Positions 37,211 through 50,099 of a stretch of 64,000 nucleotides of DNA are shown piece after piece. Position 1 is the first letter of the stretch. Each line of letters opens with the position of its first letter. Source of the DNA: Mugil cephalus (Eukaryota > Chordata > Actinopteri > Mugiliformes > Mugilidae); the NCBI RefSeq assembly GCF_022458985.1, contig NC_061783.1, forward strand, positions 1,208,413 through 1,272,412, in the 5' to 3' direction. The position numbers and the translations under genes are program-made. The notes under the pieces are model-generated. The model ran no database searches. It was not told where the DNA came from and worked only from the letters and a program-made list of their open reading frames with translations.

Positions 37211-38827
37211 GACTGCGGTTTAGCCAGAGACTTTCCATATGAAAATGAAGTGCACTAATCCTGTGATACATTTATTTGGAATAAAAGGAATCCATATAAA
37301 ATGCTGTCACACGATGCCACCGCGACATTACCAGACAATATAAAACCATACATATCTATATAATGAAATCAATATAGTGCATAAACTAAATCTGCAGGCC
37401 ACTCTTTGCTTATCAGTCTTTATTAAATGTACTATTAAATTAACGACTTTATTTCTTACAATAATGAGGTGACAGGTGATAAAATATCTGTTAGATATAA
37501 TCCCAGTCTTGCACAATAAAAACTAATTTCGGTGCTAAATAACTGTCAAGAGTGTTGCGAAGGTAGCTGGAGCGCAGCCGAAAGCAAACCTGACCAATGT
37601 TGCACTCTTGTGGCCAAAGATAGGTACAGAATGCCTGCAGACCAAGCTATCGTTTGGCAGCCCATGAGAAAAAAAATGACTCAGTGAGACCTCTAGGTGG
37701 CTACATATTTGTTCATACAGATACAAAATATATATATAAACCCATTCAAACCTAAGAAGGAACATTGGTGCATCGAAAATATTCCAAACTTTCCCTAGAG
37801 CCCCTTCTGTCTACCCTATAATATGACTGTGAGCATCTGTTGAAACAATAGTAAATTTATGCCTGGAAGCAAACCTGTTAGTGAGTAACTAAATGATAGT
37901 TGTAAAGTAAAATATAGTTCTATCTTTCAGGTCCTGCATCCTCACCCAATCTCTTACCTCCATTTAGGACTTGGCTCTGTGATGACACTTTTTTCAGAGT
38001 CCAACTGACAAAATGTTTAATCTCAAAGCACTTTTTGCTTCAATATATTTAACAGAGTTTCTTATAGGTCATTCCACATGCAGAAACACTGAAATCCAAT
38101 TGCCACATATGATTAAACCAATGCCTTCCATTGTTCTCTGCCACTTGTGTGGTGCACATGATTGAAAGGGCGATTGAATGTGCAATATTCTATAATAATA
38201 ATAACTCTATCAATACCTTTTATGTCACAGAGTTGGGTTTTGGTTATGGGATTTTTCTTTTGTTTCATTGTTTGTTTTTTCTTTGTGTTGTTAGGTTCCT
38301 TTAGGCTAATGCTTTGTAACCTCCCTTTTCTCGTGTGTCAATTTTCCTTCCTGTCTTTGTTGTCTTGCCCTTGTGTAGGTATGCTCCACCCTTATTAGTA
38401 TCACCTGTGTTCTTACTATATCATCAGTCCTTTGTGTGTTTTCAGCCAAGACCCTCCCTCTTTCTTTGTCAGCCCCTCGCACTCCTTATGTAACTTTTTT
38501 TTCAGTCATGGTATCTTCCACCCCCTCTTTGAACTGCAAATGATAATTTCTTTTGGGGGGGACGGGAGTCAAGGAGTCCATCACATACTTATAATTACTC
38601 TCTAATCTACCTCTGCATTTGGGATCATCTGCCTTGTCTAAACTCTGGTTGATAATCTCCAACCGCTTTTTGACTTACACACTTACGGGAAACACAATAA
38701 GATTTAGAGGAAATGTGCTGAATATGATCAATTATTACCTAAAGGTTACCACTCATCCCATTCCTCAACACTGCTACATGTGAAATAGTTAAGTAGCTAA
38801 TAAGTTCAAAGAACCAAGATATGCAAG

Positions 38828-38831
<4 letters not shown>

Positions 38832-38905
<74 letters not shown>

Positions 38906-38946
38906 TCTCTATCTATCTCTCTCTCTCTCTGTATATATATATATAG
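38832..38946. repeat. (CT)n microsatellite with CTAT interruptions and a short TA end
   Basis: About 60 bp of pure CT, then mixed CTAT/CT units and 'gtatatatatatata'. Confidence 0.96.
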
Positions 38947-39049
38947 CAACAGCAAAGGTGTTGTTCTGGCCTCCAAAGTCCCAAGCTGATAGAGTATCTG
39001 TACCAAATTAAAGTTTAACTTAAGAAAAGTTAAACTTTACAAAAATGGA

Positions 39050-39210
39050 GAGAAAAGTCATTAACAGAACAACTAGTATTAAGACAAGTGGAGGATGTAA
39101 GGGACTGAATTGGCCGAATGACAGAGATGGCACACTAACAGAACAAATAGTGGCGGTGATGTCAGAAGAGATCGACACATTGCAAAGAGGAGGCCAAAAG
39201 TTTCAAAAAA
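39050..39210 (+). repeat. unclassified repeat, copy upstream of the slc6a19 array
   Basis: Shares about 110 bp at high identity with 62556-62745: 'acaagtggaggatgta', 'gacagagatggcacactaac', 'gatgtcagaagagatc' and 'ttgcaaaga-gaggccaaa' occur in the same order and orientation. The class is unknown. The two copies lie just outside the two ends of the transporter array. Confidence 0.75.
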
Positions 39211-39225
39211 CATGAAGAACATCAC

Positions 39226-39360
39226 AATGTGCTGACCTGGCCTCCAAATTCACTAAAGCCCAAACTGATCAAGTATCGCCTCAACCCACAGGACCCAAAT
39301 ACCTCCACTAACAACGTCCTGTTACCAGGACACTCTCTGAAGGACCATGTCCATTCACAA
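39226..39360 (+). mobile_element. mariner/Tc1-family fragment
   Basis: 'cctggcctccaaattcacta' and 'cccaaactgatcaagtatc' match the fragment at 43.9 kb and resemble the transposase-end block of a common fish Tc1-like element. Only a short stretch survives. Confidence 0.5.
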
Positions 39361-40215
39361 TATTTGAAAGGTGGTCATGACATGTTTATGCTATACTGGT
39401 ACTTTATTGTTCCTACAGGACACTCATACTTGTATGTTACAGCCCAGAGTGGTGTGTTCCCTTCTCTTCAGTGTGTAATTCTTTCTGTTCAGTACAGCTA
39501 GTCTGTGTATTTCCTTCGTCTGGATTCGTCTGCACTACTTGTCCTTGTCTTTTGTCCTGTTTTTTTCGTCAAGAAAGTGTAGGTTGCGTTATCAGGATTT
39601 TATTGGTCTTTTGTTATCACCAGAATAAACAAGGTGTTAAAAACTTTTAACAACGTCTTATTTTGAGTAGTGGGCTACTCTAGTAGTAGCAGAACCCAAC
39701 TCTGCATTATAGAATTCAGCCAGTTTAACCTGCATTCTGAATCTTTTAGGGATGTTGCTGTTGTTGACGAGATTAATTAATTAAACTAAGTTTTGCACTT
39801 TGATAATAATAAGTTTATAATAATAATTTATTGTCTGTAGTCCCTCAGACACATAGTAGGTTGGCATGCTTGCAGTATGTTTGTTCATTAAGTTATTGTG
39901 CATGCATTCTCCAGTTGGTCATTTTTGAAAAAATCATATATTATTAAAATTTAACTAAAAATGCAGATCCATCGTATAAACTGTCCACCACAGACAAACC
40001 ACGATAGCCTATTAATTATTGGCAGGGCTATTTTATGATGGCTACACACATGTCACCTCACTTCTCATGAACAGATGAGCTGGATAGATAAACTCTGGGG
40101 CGAAATGTGCAAAACACTGTCACACACACCATCAGCACTTGTGCTCTCTGGCAGCAAGCAGCACAGAGACTCTCCCAGTCCTTAATGAGGAAGCCTGTTT
40201 AATTAAACAGAGGCC

Positions 40216-43200
40216 ATGAGACTGAATTTTCGCAACCCTGGGCTTAAAGAGCGGATCCCCTCCCATGGGGACCTGGAGAAAATGGAGAAAGAGGAAGCAG
40301 GAGACAGACCCAAGTGGGACAACAAAGCCCAGTACCTGCTCACCTGTGTGGGCTTCTGTGTGGGGCTTGGTAACGTCTGGAGGTTCCCATACCTGTGTCA
40401 AAGCCATGGAGGAGGCAAGTTCTTTATAGTGAAACTGAAAAAGAAATTTGGAGAGGAATGTCAAAGAAAAACTAAACTAAACTGCTCTCAGAAAATGTAT
40501 TGGACATTTTTTGCTCATCTTTAAATTCAAATATAAGAATATTATTATTATTGTTCAGTAATATTCAGAAAAAAATGTACATTTTTTCTGCTAAATATAG
40601 TGTCTTTAAGTATTGCATTATATATTTTTTTTAATACAGTGTACTATTTGATTGAGCGTAAATGTCTTTATTGAAGGCAGGACTCTGGTTTGGGAAAATA
40701 AAACCTATAGGAAGTATTGCATACATTTTTCACAATTCAAAGTTGTTCAGAACTCTATTGGGTGAATGGAAATTAAGTGAAGCTTAATATTTTAGAGCAA
40801 ATATGTTTTGTTTGATTTATTTTTATTTAGTCACAAATAGAGTGCTTTAACTTTACATACGGTTATGTTGACCTAACAGATCCAACAGAGAAAAAACTAC
40901 TTGGCTCTTGGCTGCCATGGGCCTCAGCACATGTATACATAAACATGGTCTTGCTGCCCTAAAGGTCATCATATATCACTTAACAGATAAACGTGTCAGA
41001 GCAGCAGGAATCATAGCACTACACATGCTGCTCTTATTAGGCTGCACAGAATGGATAATCTGCATCACTTAAATAACTCAGTTTTGCATATTTACTTTGT
41101 TAAAATAATTCAAACAAAAGCATTATTAGCCACCCTAGCATCTCCATGAGGTCATACAAAGAAACACCGCTGAGCTACTAAGGTAAATGTTAGCATGCTA
41201 GCATGGCGTTTACCATGGTCATGATACTTTAGCATAATAGTATGCAAGCATTTGAGAATTTTTCTTCTATTTGGCACATTATAGACTATAGTAAATGTCA
41301 TGCTGACATGTTGACATGCAGTTTACCATGGTGAATATTGTAGTTTAGCATGCTGGCATGCTAACATTGAGAACGGTTAGCTACAACTAAAAATATAATC
41401 TAATCTTATTTTGATTTTATGATAGTAGAAGAATCACCACAGTTATTCCAATAATATATTACATATCTTCATAATATAAAGGCAACCAAATTTTTAAGAG
41501 TTGAACCACCACCAGAACAACAAACTGCTCCATAAGGATGATATCTCTCTCAAACTTACTGTAAAATCTCTAGACATCAATGATACTAGCTGGAACCATT
41601 TTAAAAGAGAAAATCAAGTTTCTCGACAATATCATCAATATCTTGATGTCAATTAAGGTAAAACATGAGCTGCTTTAGTGTAGGAGACCTATGTCTGTTA
41701 TCGACATTCATTAAAATTAAGCTCATGTTTCAACTGAAAGTTCTGTGAGTATCATTTACAAGCTGAATATAATCACCACCTTTCTGCATTGGGCATGACA
41801 TGTCAAGGCACAGGGATTTCTATTGACTAGTGACTAGACACGAGGATCATAAATTGGTGTGGCATTCAATTTTTTCGTATCAGCTGATTTAGATCTCTGC
41901 TATCTGTAAATCCTGACAACAGAATGAACTTTCAACCCTGAACATGCTCTATTTGCTCTGTCATGCTTGATAACAAAGACAATAAAATTTCCATCTTAGT
42001 TGCCATCATATAGTACTCTCTCTGCACAGGTCTTACATGTTCAGAAAAACTGATAATTGCTGAATGTACAGGATGAATTGTTAGGAACACTGGAAATAAA
42101 AGGAATTATGAAGATAATAATGACCTGGTGAATATAGCATACAGCCTGCTATAAGGCAAATTATTTCTATTTTGTTGAAAGCCGACTGTAAATATAATGT
42201 ATCTAAGGATATCTTCTGCACATGTCTACCTTGTATTTTTCCACTTATCTAAGTTTATATTGGTGTTTTCCCAGGAGCTTTTATGATCCCCTTTCTTATC
42301 CTGCTCGTTTTGGAGGGTATACCTTTGCTGTACTTGGAGTTTGCTATCGGTCAGCGCCTTAGAAAGGCCAGTGTAGGTGTTTGGGCTGCGATTAACCCCT
42401 ACCTGACTGGTGTTGGTAAGCACACACACGAGTAGCTATTAGTCCAGTTTGTTATCTAGTAGATAAACACACAAGAAAGATGTCTGTGTTGCAAAACTGA
42501 CCCAGTTACTTTTATTCCTCTGTTACAGGTATTGCCTCCATGACCGTCTCATTCTTGGTAGGCTTGTACTACAACACCATTATTGCCTGGGTGATGTGGT
42601 ACTTCTTCAACTCGTTTCAGACCAACCTGCCATGGAGCCAGTGTCCTCTCACTGATAATCTCACAGGCATGTGATGTTAACAGTCTTCAATTTCAGTCCA
42701 ATAATTCACAGGAAATTCAAACTATTCAAACTTCCCTGCCTGTAGGTCTAGTGTCAGAATGTGAACGCAGCTCTCCAGTGGACTACTTCTGGTACAGGAC
42801 AACATTGAATATTTCAGAGACTATCGAGGAGGCTGGAGACCTCCAGTGGTGGATAGTATTATGCTTGGTTGCTGCTTGGAGTGTGCTCTATATTTGCTGC
42901 ATTAGAGGGATTGAGACCACAGGAAAGGTACGTCTCCTAAACTACTCATATAAAATAATATGCCTCTGATGTTCCCTTCCAAAGCTGGTGCCAGACATAC
43001 GAACAAAGCCTCCCTCTTTAATTCCTTCAAACATCTTCATGAAAACATTAGCCTTGCAATATTTGCACATATCCAGAATAACTTGTGGATATCCAGGTCT
43101 CAAATCACTTTATAAGCAAATTGATAACTGAAGTTGTTATGACATGTCAAAGTACCTACTTTTAAAAAAGTCTCTTCCCAAAGTAGAGTAGCCCCGACCA

Positions 43201-46155
43201 ATCATGTATTTTTATCATAAAAACTAAAGCATATATTTGATTTCTCTTTCCTTTCCTTCAGGCTGTGTACATCACCTCCACTTTGCCATATGCAGTCCTC
43301 ACCATTTTTCTCATCAGAGGCCTGACTCTGAAAGGCTCTGTAGAGGGAATCAAGTTCCTCTTCACACCAGATGTCAGTAAAGTCATCATTTAATAATTTT
43401 CTCAGCTTCTTTGTTAGCCTTGAAGACATTGTCAAATGCTGACATGATAATATTATCAATTTATAGCTGGATGAGCTGTGGAACCCGTCCACATGGCTGG
43501 ATGCAGGAGCACAAGTTTTCTACTCCTTCTCGCTGGCCTCTGGAGGTCTTATCTCGTTCTCCAGCTATAACCCTGTTCAGTAAGCACATGTGACTACATC
43601 ACAGTTTATGTTCAGAAGACATGATTCCAGCCTTACACCAACCAGCAACAATATTAAAACCTCTGACAGGTGAAGTAAATAACATTGACCATCTTGTGAC
43701 AATTCAGTGTTCTGATGGGAAACTTCTGGACTTGGCATTCATTCATGTGGATGTTACTTAGACATGTACCACCCACCTAGATACCAGACACCCCCACCCC
43801 ATAGCAATAACACTCCTTGATGGCAGCATCCATCTCCAACAAGATGGAACCTGACACAGACACACACACAAAAACACTTTATGTACAAAAAAAAGTGAAG
43901 AACAGCACAAGGTCTTGACCGGACCTCCAAATTCACTACAACACTCCCAAACTGATCAAGTATCTAACACTAACAGCATTCTATCACCATACGTCACACG
44001 CACACCACCAGTTGTCCGCTTCATTTTTGTATTTGTATACAAACAAGAGCATTCAGACGCAGACCTGCATATGGCATTTTAAGACATGGCAGTGCCATTA
44101 ATAGTGCTTTCCCTCTGTGTTTATGAGTCTGGTCCGGTAGAGTCTTTACATGGGTTAGATTGTTATTGATGATTGTGTGATAGATAGAACTGAGTGAAAT
44201 TGAATAATTTTATATCAAACCATTGATGATTTCTTTGTTCTTTTTCTTCTAGCAATAATTGTGAGCAAGATGCTGTTATTATCTCCATTATTAACGGCTG
44301 CACGTCTGTCTATGCTGCCACCGTTATCTACTCTATCATTGGCTTTCGAGCGACAGAGCAGTTTGATACTTGCCTTAATGAGTAAGTAAACCAAAATTAA
44401 AAACATGTGCTAACCGTGTGTGCATACATTTTCACTTACTAAGGTTCTTACATCATCTTTTTCAGAAACATTGTGATGCTGCTGAATGCATTTGACCTAG
44501 CTGAAGGGAGCATCACAGAGAGCAACTATGATGAAATGCTGCAAAGGTTCAACGGTACAGCCTCAGGGTCAGAGGTCATTCGAGAGCTGGATCTCAGCAC
44601 CTGCAACCTGAAGACTTTTCTTAGTAATGTATGGTATTTTTGAGGCCTTATATCCTCAGGATATATTTTTCATTGCTTCATAGCCAGTAAAATTGGTCTT
44701 GTTTTCCAGGGTGTGGAGGGTACAGGTCTTGCTTTTATTGTGTTCACGGAGGCCATCACAAAGATGCCTGTCTCTCCTCTCTGGTCTTTGCTGTTTTTCA
44801 TCATGCTCTTCTGCCTTGGCCTCTCCACCATGTTTGGAAGTATTGAGGGAGTGGTTGTTCCTTTACAGGATCTGGAAATCTTTCCTAAAAAGTGGCCCAA
44901 AGAAGTGCTCACAGGTACACAGCACAGTCACATCGACACATGGCATGGGTTTGAGGACAAACATGATGTTATTTTGAGGGTTGTTTTGTTTTTTAGGAAT
45001 TGTGTGCCTCTCGTGCTTCTTGATGGCCCTGATTTTTGCCCAGCAGTCGGGTAATTACTGGTTAGCTCTGTTTGACAGCTATGCAGGCTCCATCCCTCTG
45101 CTCATTATTGCCTTTTGTGAGATGATGGCTGTTGTCTACCTGTATGGAATAGATAGGTAAGTGTGAAAGCCACTGTAACTCCAGTAGAATATTGCATTCT
45201 TATGACAAGTTTAACTTGAACTAGTTTAACTTATTTTTTATATCTTCAGTCTCATGGGAGTGCATGAAATACTAGTAGTAGTGAAATGCTAGTATTTGTG
45301 CTACACGTGACATAAATGGATGACAGTCCTGTGTGTGACCAGAGGGACAAACAGTCAGAGGCATCACCCATAGGATTCCTGAAGAATCCTGTGGGTTTTC
45401 AGAGTGTCAGTGTGCACCCAACTCCACACTAATTAAAAAATTGTGAGCTGAGATGGACAACCCTGGACAAACAGCTAGCAACCTGAGACAGCACTCATCT
45501 TCCATTCAAAGTGGCCACTCCTTTCATTAAATTACTCTTACATAAGAACTCACCCTAGGCACAGTTGTCATGAGTAAGTAAATCTGCTACAGAGATTGCG
45601 GCTGCTTTTGTAGTAGCCTATAAATATGTTTATTTCTGCTGTAAAGTTAGATATTAAACTGTGGCGACTGATTCACATTTAGAGTCAAAGTGGCAATTTG
45701 AAGAGCTGCAGTTTGTTCTGTGTTGGACTAATTTGTCAGGCCTAGAGGTTGCAGCTTCCTTCATACTAGTAGAAAACTGCAAGGGTGCACTGTGAAAAAA
45801 AGGCAAACTAAGCAATTGTTTGAGGCCCAATAAATAAAATAAGAAATGGGTGACACCCTTTTGACATTTTTTTTTTTTTTTTTTTTGCAATGGCCATCAT
45901 ATCCTACAGTGCCCAGCAATGCTCCTTATACAACTTCCCCAGAGGTGCCTTGTGTCTACTGTATGACAGGTTGTGCTCATTTGGACAAGAGGAATAGCAC
46001 ATGTTTTTCTCATAGGTATAGGTAAAAGCATAAAATAAAAGAACTTTGCTGATTGAACAATTGCATGAATATGAATTGCTGTGAGAAAGTGTTGAATATT
46101 ATGTGTATGCCTGGATTATGTACTATATCAAATACTACAGATATTACTAATCTTT

Positions 46156-46216
<61 letters not shown>

Positions 46217-46677
46217 TTCTTCTTTTTTTGGTCAGGTTTAACAAAGACATTGAGTTCATGATAGGACACAGACCCAACATCTTCTGGCAGGCCACATGGA
46301 GAGTGGTCAGCCCTTTGATCATCTTGGTCATCTTTGTGTTTTACTTTGTCAACAAAATCAGAGACAAACTGACATACATCACCTGGAATCCAAGTTCGGT
46401 ATGATGGATCAAAACCATCATCCCAGTGACAACATTCAAAGTTCATTCATTCATAATAAAAACTGACTTTATTTCTTTGTTATCATTTCAGGAAAACTTC
46501 CCAGTTTTGGAGACATTACCCTATCCTGCTTGGGTTTCCACTTTTATCATCCTTCTGGCCGGAGTCCCCAGTCTTATGATTCCCGGATATGCATTGTACA
46601 AGTTAATCCTAAAATGTTGCAGCAAGAAAACTAATGCACATGGTACCAGTACCATCTCTGCCAAGATTAACACTTGA
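40216..46677 (+). CDS. slc6a19: slc6a19 paralogue, copy 1 (neutral amino-acid transporter B0AT1), 629 aa
   Basis: An SLC6 (LeuT-fold, 12 membrane segments expected) transporter that moves neutral amino acids with Na+ across the apical membrane of gut and kidney epithelium, in mammals with ACE2 or collectrin as partner. Exons: 40216-40414, 42275-42415, 42529-42666, 42746-42927, 43262-43372, 43467-43579, 44253-44381, 44466-44628, 44710-44914, 44997-45156, 46236-46398, 46492-46677 (1890 nt). All are open and phase-consistent. TM1 has [18 protein letters not shown]. The counterparts of human Arg57, Asp173 and Arg240 are present. Glycosylation sequons NLT, NIS and NGT lie in outer loops. Introns 1 and 3 need GC donors. 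In TM6 the usual SLAFGG is SLASGG (Ser282). Closest by eye to SLC6A19 rather than SLC6A18. An ATTAAA signal lies at 46886. Confidence 0.95.
41150..41390. repeat. 'gctagcatg / gctaacat' rich repeat in intron 1 of copy 1
   Basis: Repeated 'gcatgctagcatgg', 'gtttaccatgg' and 'agcatgctggcatgctaaca' motifs occur twice or more, as in a frequent fish dispersed repeat. Boundaries are approximate. Confidence 0.5.
43615..43990. mobile_element. degraded mariner-family MITE in intron 6 of copy 1
   Basis: The left part 'ggtgaagtaaataacattga' and 'catcttgtgaca', the middle 'cctgacacagacacacacac', and 'ggacctccaaattcactac' all have counterparts in the element at 62999-63414 or the fragment at 39.2 kb. Its terminal inverted repeats are decayed. 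Confidence 0.65.
46152..46228 (+). repeat. (TTTC)n and (TTC)n array acting as the intron 10 pyrimidine tract of copy 1
   Basis: About 15 TTTC units, then TTC units and a T run ending in 'ttttttggtcag' at the exon 11 acceptor (46235). It is pure pyrimidine for more than 70 nt immediately before the splice site. Confidence 0.95.
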
Positions 46678-46777
46678 AAAAGCATTTTGTTAGACCCTCC
46701 TGCTTGATAAGTGTGAGCTCACATGCTAAATTGATTTGAGACATTTTTGCTCATTTGGTATTATTAAGCATGTAAAT

Positions 46778-46821
46778 TGAGAAGAAGAAGAAGAAGAAGA
46801 AAAAGAAGAAGAAGAAGAAAA
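46778..46821. repeat. (GAA)n trinucleotide repeat in copy 1 3' UTR
   Basis: About 13 imperfect GAA units. Confidence 0.9.
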
Positions 46822-47679
46822 TATATGTATTAATGCGTTAGAATGTTTAATGTCTTTACCTTGCAATATGGCTACACTGAAATCCATTAAAATATGTTTT
46901 GTTGAACTCCTTTTAGCTTTAATTACAGTACACATTCTCTGTGGCACTGTTTCAGTAAGCTTCTGCAATGTCACAAGATTTATTCCGATCCAGTGTTACA
47001 TTCATTTTTCACCAATATCTTGTAATGATGATGGGAGTCTGACCACTGTTCAAAGCCTTCTTCAGCACATCCCAAAGATGCTCAACATTTTGTGGTCTAT
47101 CTATGTATGTTCCAGTAGAACAAGTAAAAATGGTGTAATGCACAGATTTAGCAAAAGGTAATTTTCACTTATTTTTTACACTATTTTGATGTGCGTGTCC
47201 AATTAGTCATCTAAAATCAAAAACCTTTCTTTTGCATGCATTGTACTCATACATTTAGACTGTAAAAGATATTATATCCCAGAAGAATATGTAATGATCT
47301 CTGTGTATTTTAGTGTATTGCATCTTCTGTTCAAATAATTAAAGATTTGTAAAATTTCAAATTTCCATAATTGTGTGCTTGGAAATGAGAAATGTTATCA
47401 CTATTGTCTTTTTCCACACCTCAAAATTCTGCTTCTCTTGGATTACTTTTTCAAGGTAACTGTGGCAACAATGCTGGTGCAACAATGGCTTACTGTGGGT
47501 CCTAACAGTTATATGAATTCCACCTGTGGTGTCAATAATTTGAAAAAGGTCTACTGTAAAGGTCTGAAGTGGCATTGACTGAATGGTGAGACATACAGAG
47601 ACATACAGTGGTGGAAAAAAAAATGAATTTCTGAAATATTGCATTAAGATTCACTCTAGGTCTTCAAGTGCAATTTCTT

Positions 47680-48660
47680 GTAGTACAGTCACAGACAAAA
47701 TATTGGGTATTGGGTCATTTTGGTACCAGTGATCCACTAATGAAGGCCGTGCTTTTTATTAAAAGACATTTTTCTGTTGCCATCCTTCGTGTCTATATAA
47801 AGTCAGTACATTTGATAGTTCTTCAGAGACAAAAATTGCTAAAAACAAAGAACCTAATGCAGGAAACACCCCTGAAGATACAGATTCTCAGCCAGGAAGA
47901 GTTCAGCTGCCGCCAGATTGCATCCAAGATCTGGGCGTCCAAGGGTTTCTTCAGCAAGAAATGACCACGTCATGATCCACATGTGCAGAGAGAACCACCA
48001 AATGACATCACAGGAGGTTCAACAGCATTGGTCAATCCAAACTGGTGTCCATTGTTGGGGTCAACTTCTAGATCATGGCTTAAGGTCAAGAAGCCCCTGA
48101 TCAATGAGAGACAGAGGTTAGCCTGGAGTTGTTGGGCTCAAACACACAAGAACAGGACAGTCAGGAATTGGAAGAAGATTCTGTTGATCAGATGATTCCA
48201 GTTTCCAACTTTATCTTCCTCCTGCTAATGTGAGGGTACGCGGAAGGCCAGGCCAAGCATTATCTCCAGCATGTACAGTATCTACTGTCAAAAATGGTGG
48301 AGTCACTATCATGGTTTGATGCACGAGTTGCTGTTGTTGAGATGGCACATTGAACTCTGCCAAACATTGTGTTATTCTCCAAACCCACACGCTCCCTTCC
48401 TGCACGTGCACTGTTGCGTCAAGGTCCAAACTGGATGTTTCAACAAGATAATGCCCCTTGGCACACATCCAGGGCCAGTAGAACTTGGCTGCAGGAGCAC
48501 AGTATCCAGGTCTTAGAGTGGCCAGCTCAGTGTCCGGACATGAACCCCATTGAAAATCTGTGGTGGATTACTTTGTGTAAAATTTTAAGGGTGTCAGAAA
48601 ACCTTTTTTCCAATATATATGTCTGTAAATAAAACTGAATTGAATTGAATTGAATTAAAG
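47680..48660 (+). mobile_element. degraded Tc1-like transposon between copies 1 and 2
   Basis: The left edge 'tacagtcacagacaaaatatt' resembles a Tc1-type inverted repeat. Transposase pieces follow in changing frames: EVQQHWSIQTGVHCWGQLLD, the KMVESLSWFDA region, then QDNAPWHTSRASRTWLQEHS and EWPAQCPDMNPIENLW, the DD34E catalytic end. Several frame breaks make it inactive. It has the same orientation as the transporter genes. Confidence 0.85.
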
Positions 48661-49448
48661 GTTCTCATTTACCCAGGCCGTGGCATATCCCCCCAAAAAA
48701 ACGAACCAAGTCCACTTTTGGACAGTATATGTACCAAATTGTGTAGGTTCAAATGAAAAATAGAAAAACTTAAATATTATTATTTATATTAATTTTCCTG
48801 TAAAGAAATGTTTAATTTAGTCCTGGACACAAAAACATGAGAGTTATCCCTGTCTATTTCCTTCCACATGTCTAAAGCTACATTTTCCATGTTTCCCCAC
48901 CAACAGCAGTAATGTACATAAAGCACATGTATCTATATCTATATGGACATCCTAAAAGTAACACCATATATGACTTCTATAATTTTACAGTCCAAATACA
49001 CCCTGTAAATGCCGACACCAGTCTTTCTGTGGTTAATAATTGTAGAATTAGAAAGGAACACTGATAAGGTTTATATGCACTTACAATTGCGTAGTGATCG
49101 CACTCCAAGAGAAACACCATGATCTATAACGAACAAGCTTACAAAAATCACTTTGACAGCTACTTGTTATTTAGACTACTTACTCTGAAATGTGTCATTT
49201 TGAGAATATGGACCAAATGGGCATATACAGACTGAAATAATGTGCTTGTACACAGTGTACATGTGCTTGCAATAAACTCATCTGATTTCTCAAGGACTAT
49301 AAAAAGATGTGGCCAGATGGTTAAGATAACCATGATGGAAACTGTTGTGCCTCTGGCTGTAATGCCACGTTTTCTCTATCAGAGAGAGACCAAAATGTGC
49401 TTTGCCATCAATTTACTTCATATCTGTTTATTTTTTATCCAGGGATAA

Positions 49449-49615
<167 letters not shown>

Positions 49616-50099
49616 TAAAAGAAATTGTATGATATAAAGACATTTCCTTTTTGTGCGAGTTTTTCCAACATTCTGTGTTATTATTTCCCCTAACAAAGCT
49701 TCACAAATTTCTGAATACTAAACATCGTCAGGGAACCGTGCTGGTGGCAGCATCTCATGTGATGCATTAACTATTATCGAGGAGGTTGCACCTCTTTCTG
49801 GTCCAAGTTGCTGACATCACATAATACAACACAGACTGTAATGAGCTACTGATAACTGCGGTTTAGTTTAGGTGCCACAGTAAATACCTCAGTTTACCTC
49901 ACAGGACAAACAGTAGGGGTAAAGGATTCCGAGCGAGAGCATCAGCAGAGAATCAGTAACTACCTATAGAGAGAGGAGATACATCTGGGAAAACATACAA
50001 CCACTTGAAGGGTTGCAAGACTAACAACTGGTTGTCAAAGGGAGACTCAGCTGCTTCATCTTCCATTTTTGTATCCAGTGAGGTTTACACAAAGCCACC

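Larger units (their letters stand above)
37211..40215. other. intergenic region between divergent fhod3 and slc6a19 loci
   Basis: About 3 kb. It holds a CT/CTAT microsatellite, one copy of an unclassified repeat (39050-39210) and mariner-family debris (39226-39360). A perfect 12 bp stem lies at 39010-39021 with 39027-39038. The promoter of the first transporter copy should be in the right half, but no core element is certain. Confidence 0.5.

Noticed and set aside
40415..40524. Exon 1 of slc6a19 copy 1 reading through as a 102-codon gene
   Set aside because: The part after 40414 is intron. The reading frame only looks continuous because the donor is GC rather than GT; exon 2 at 42275 restores the transporter.
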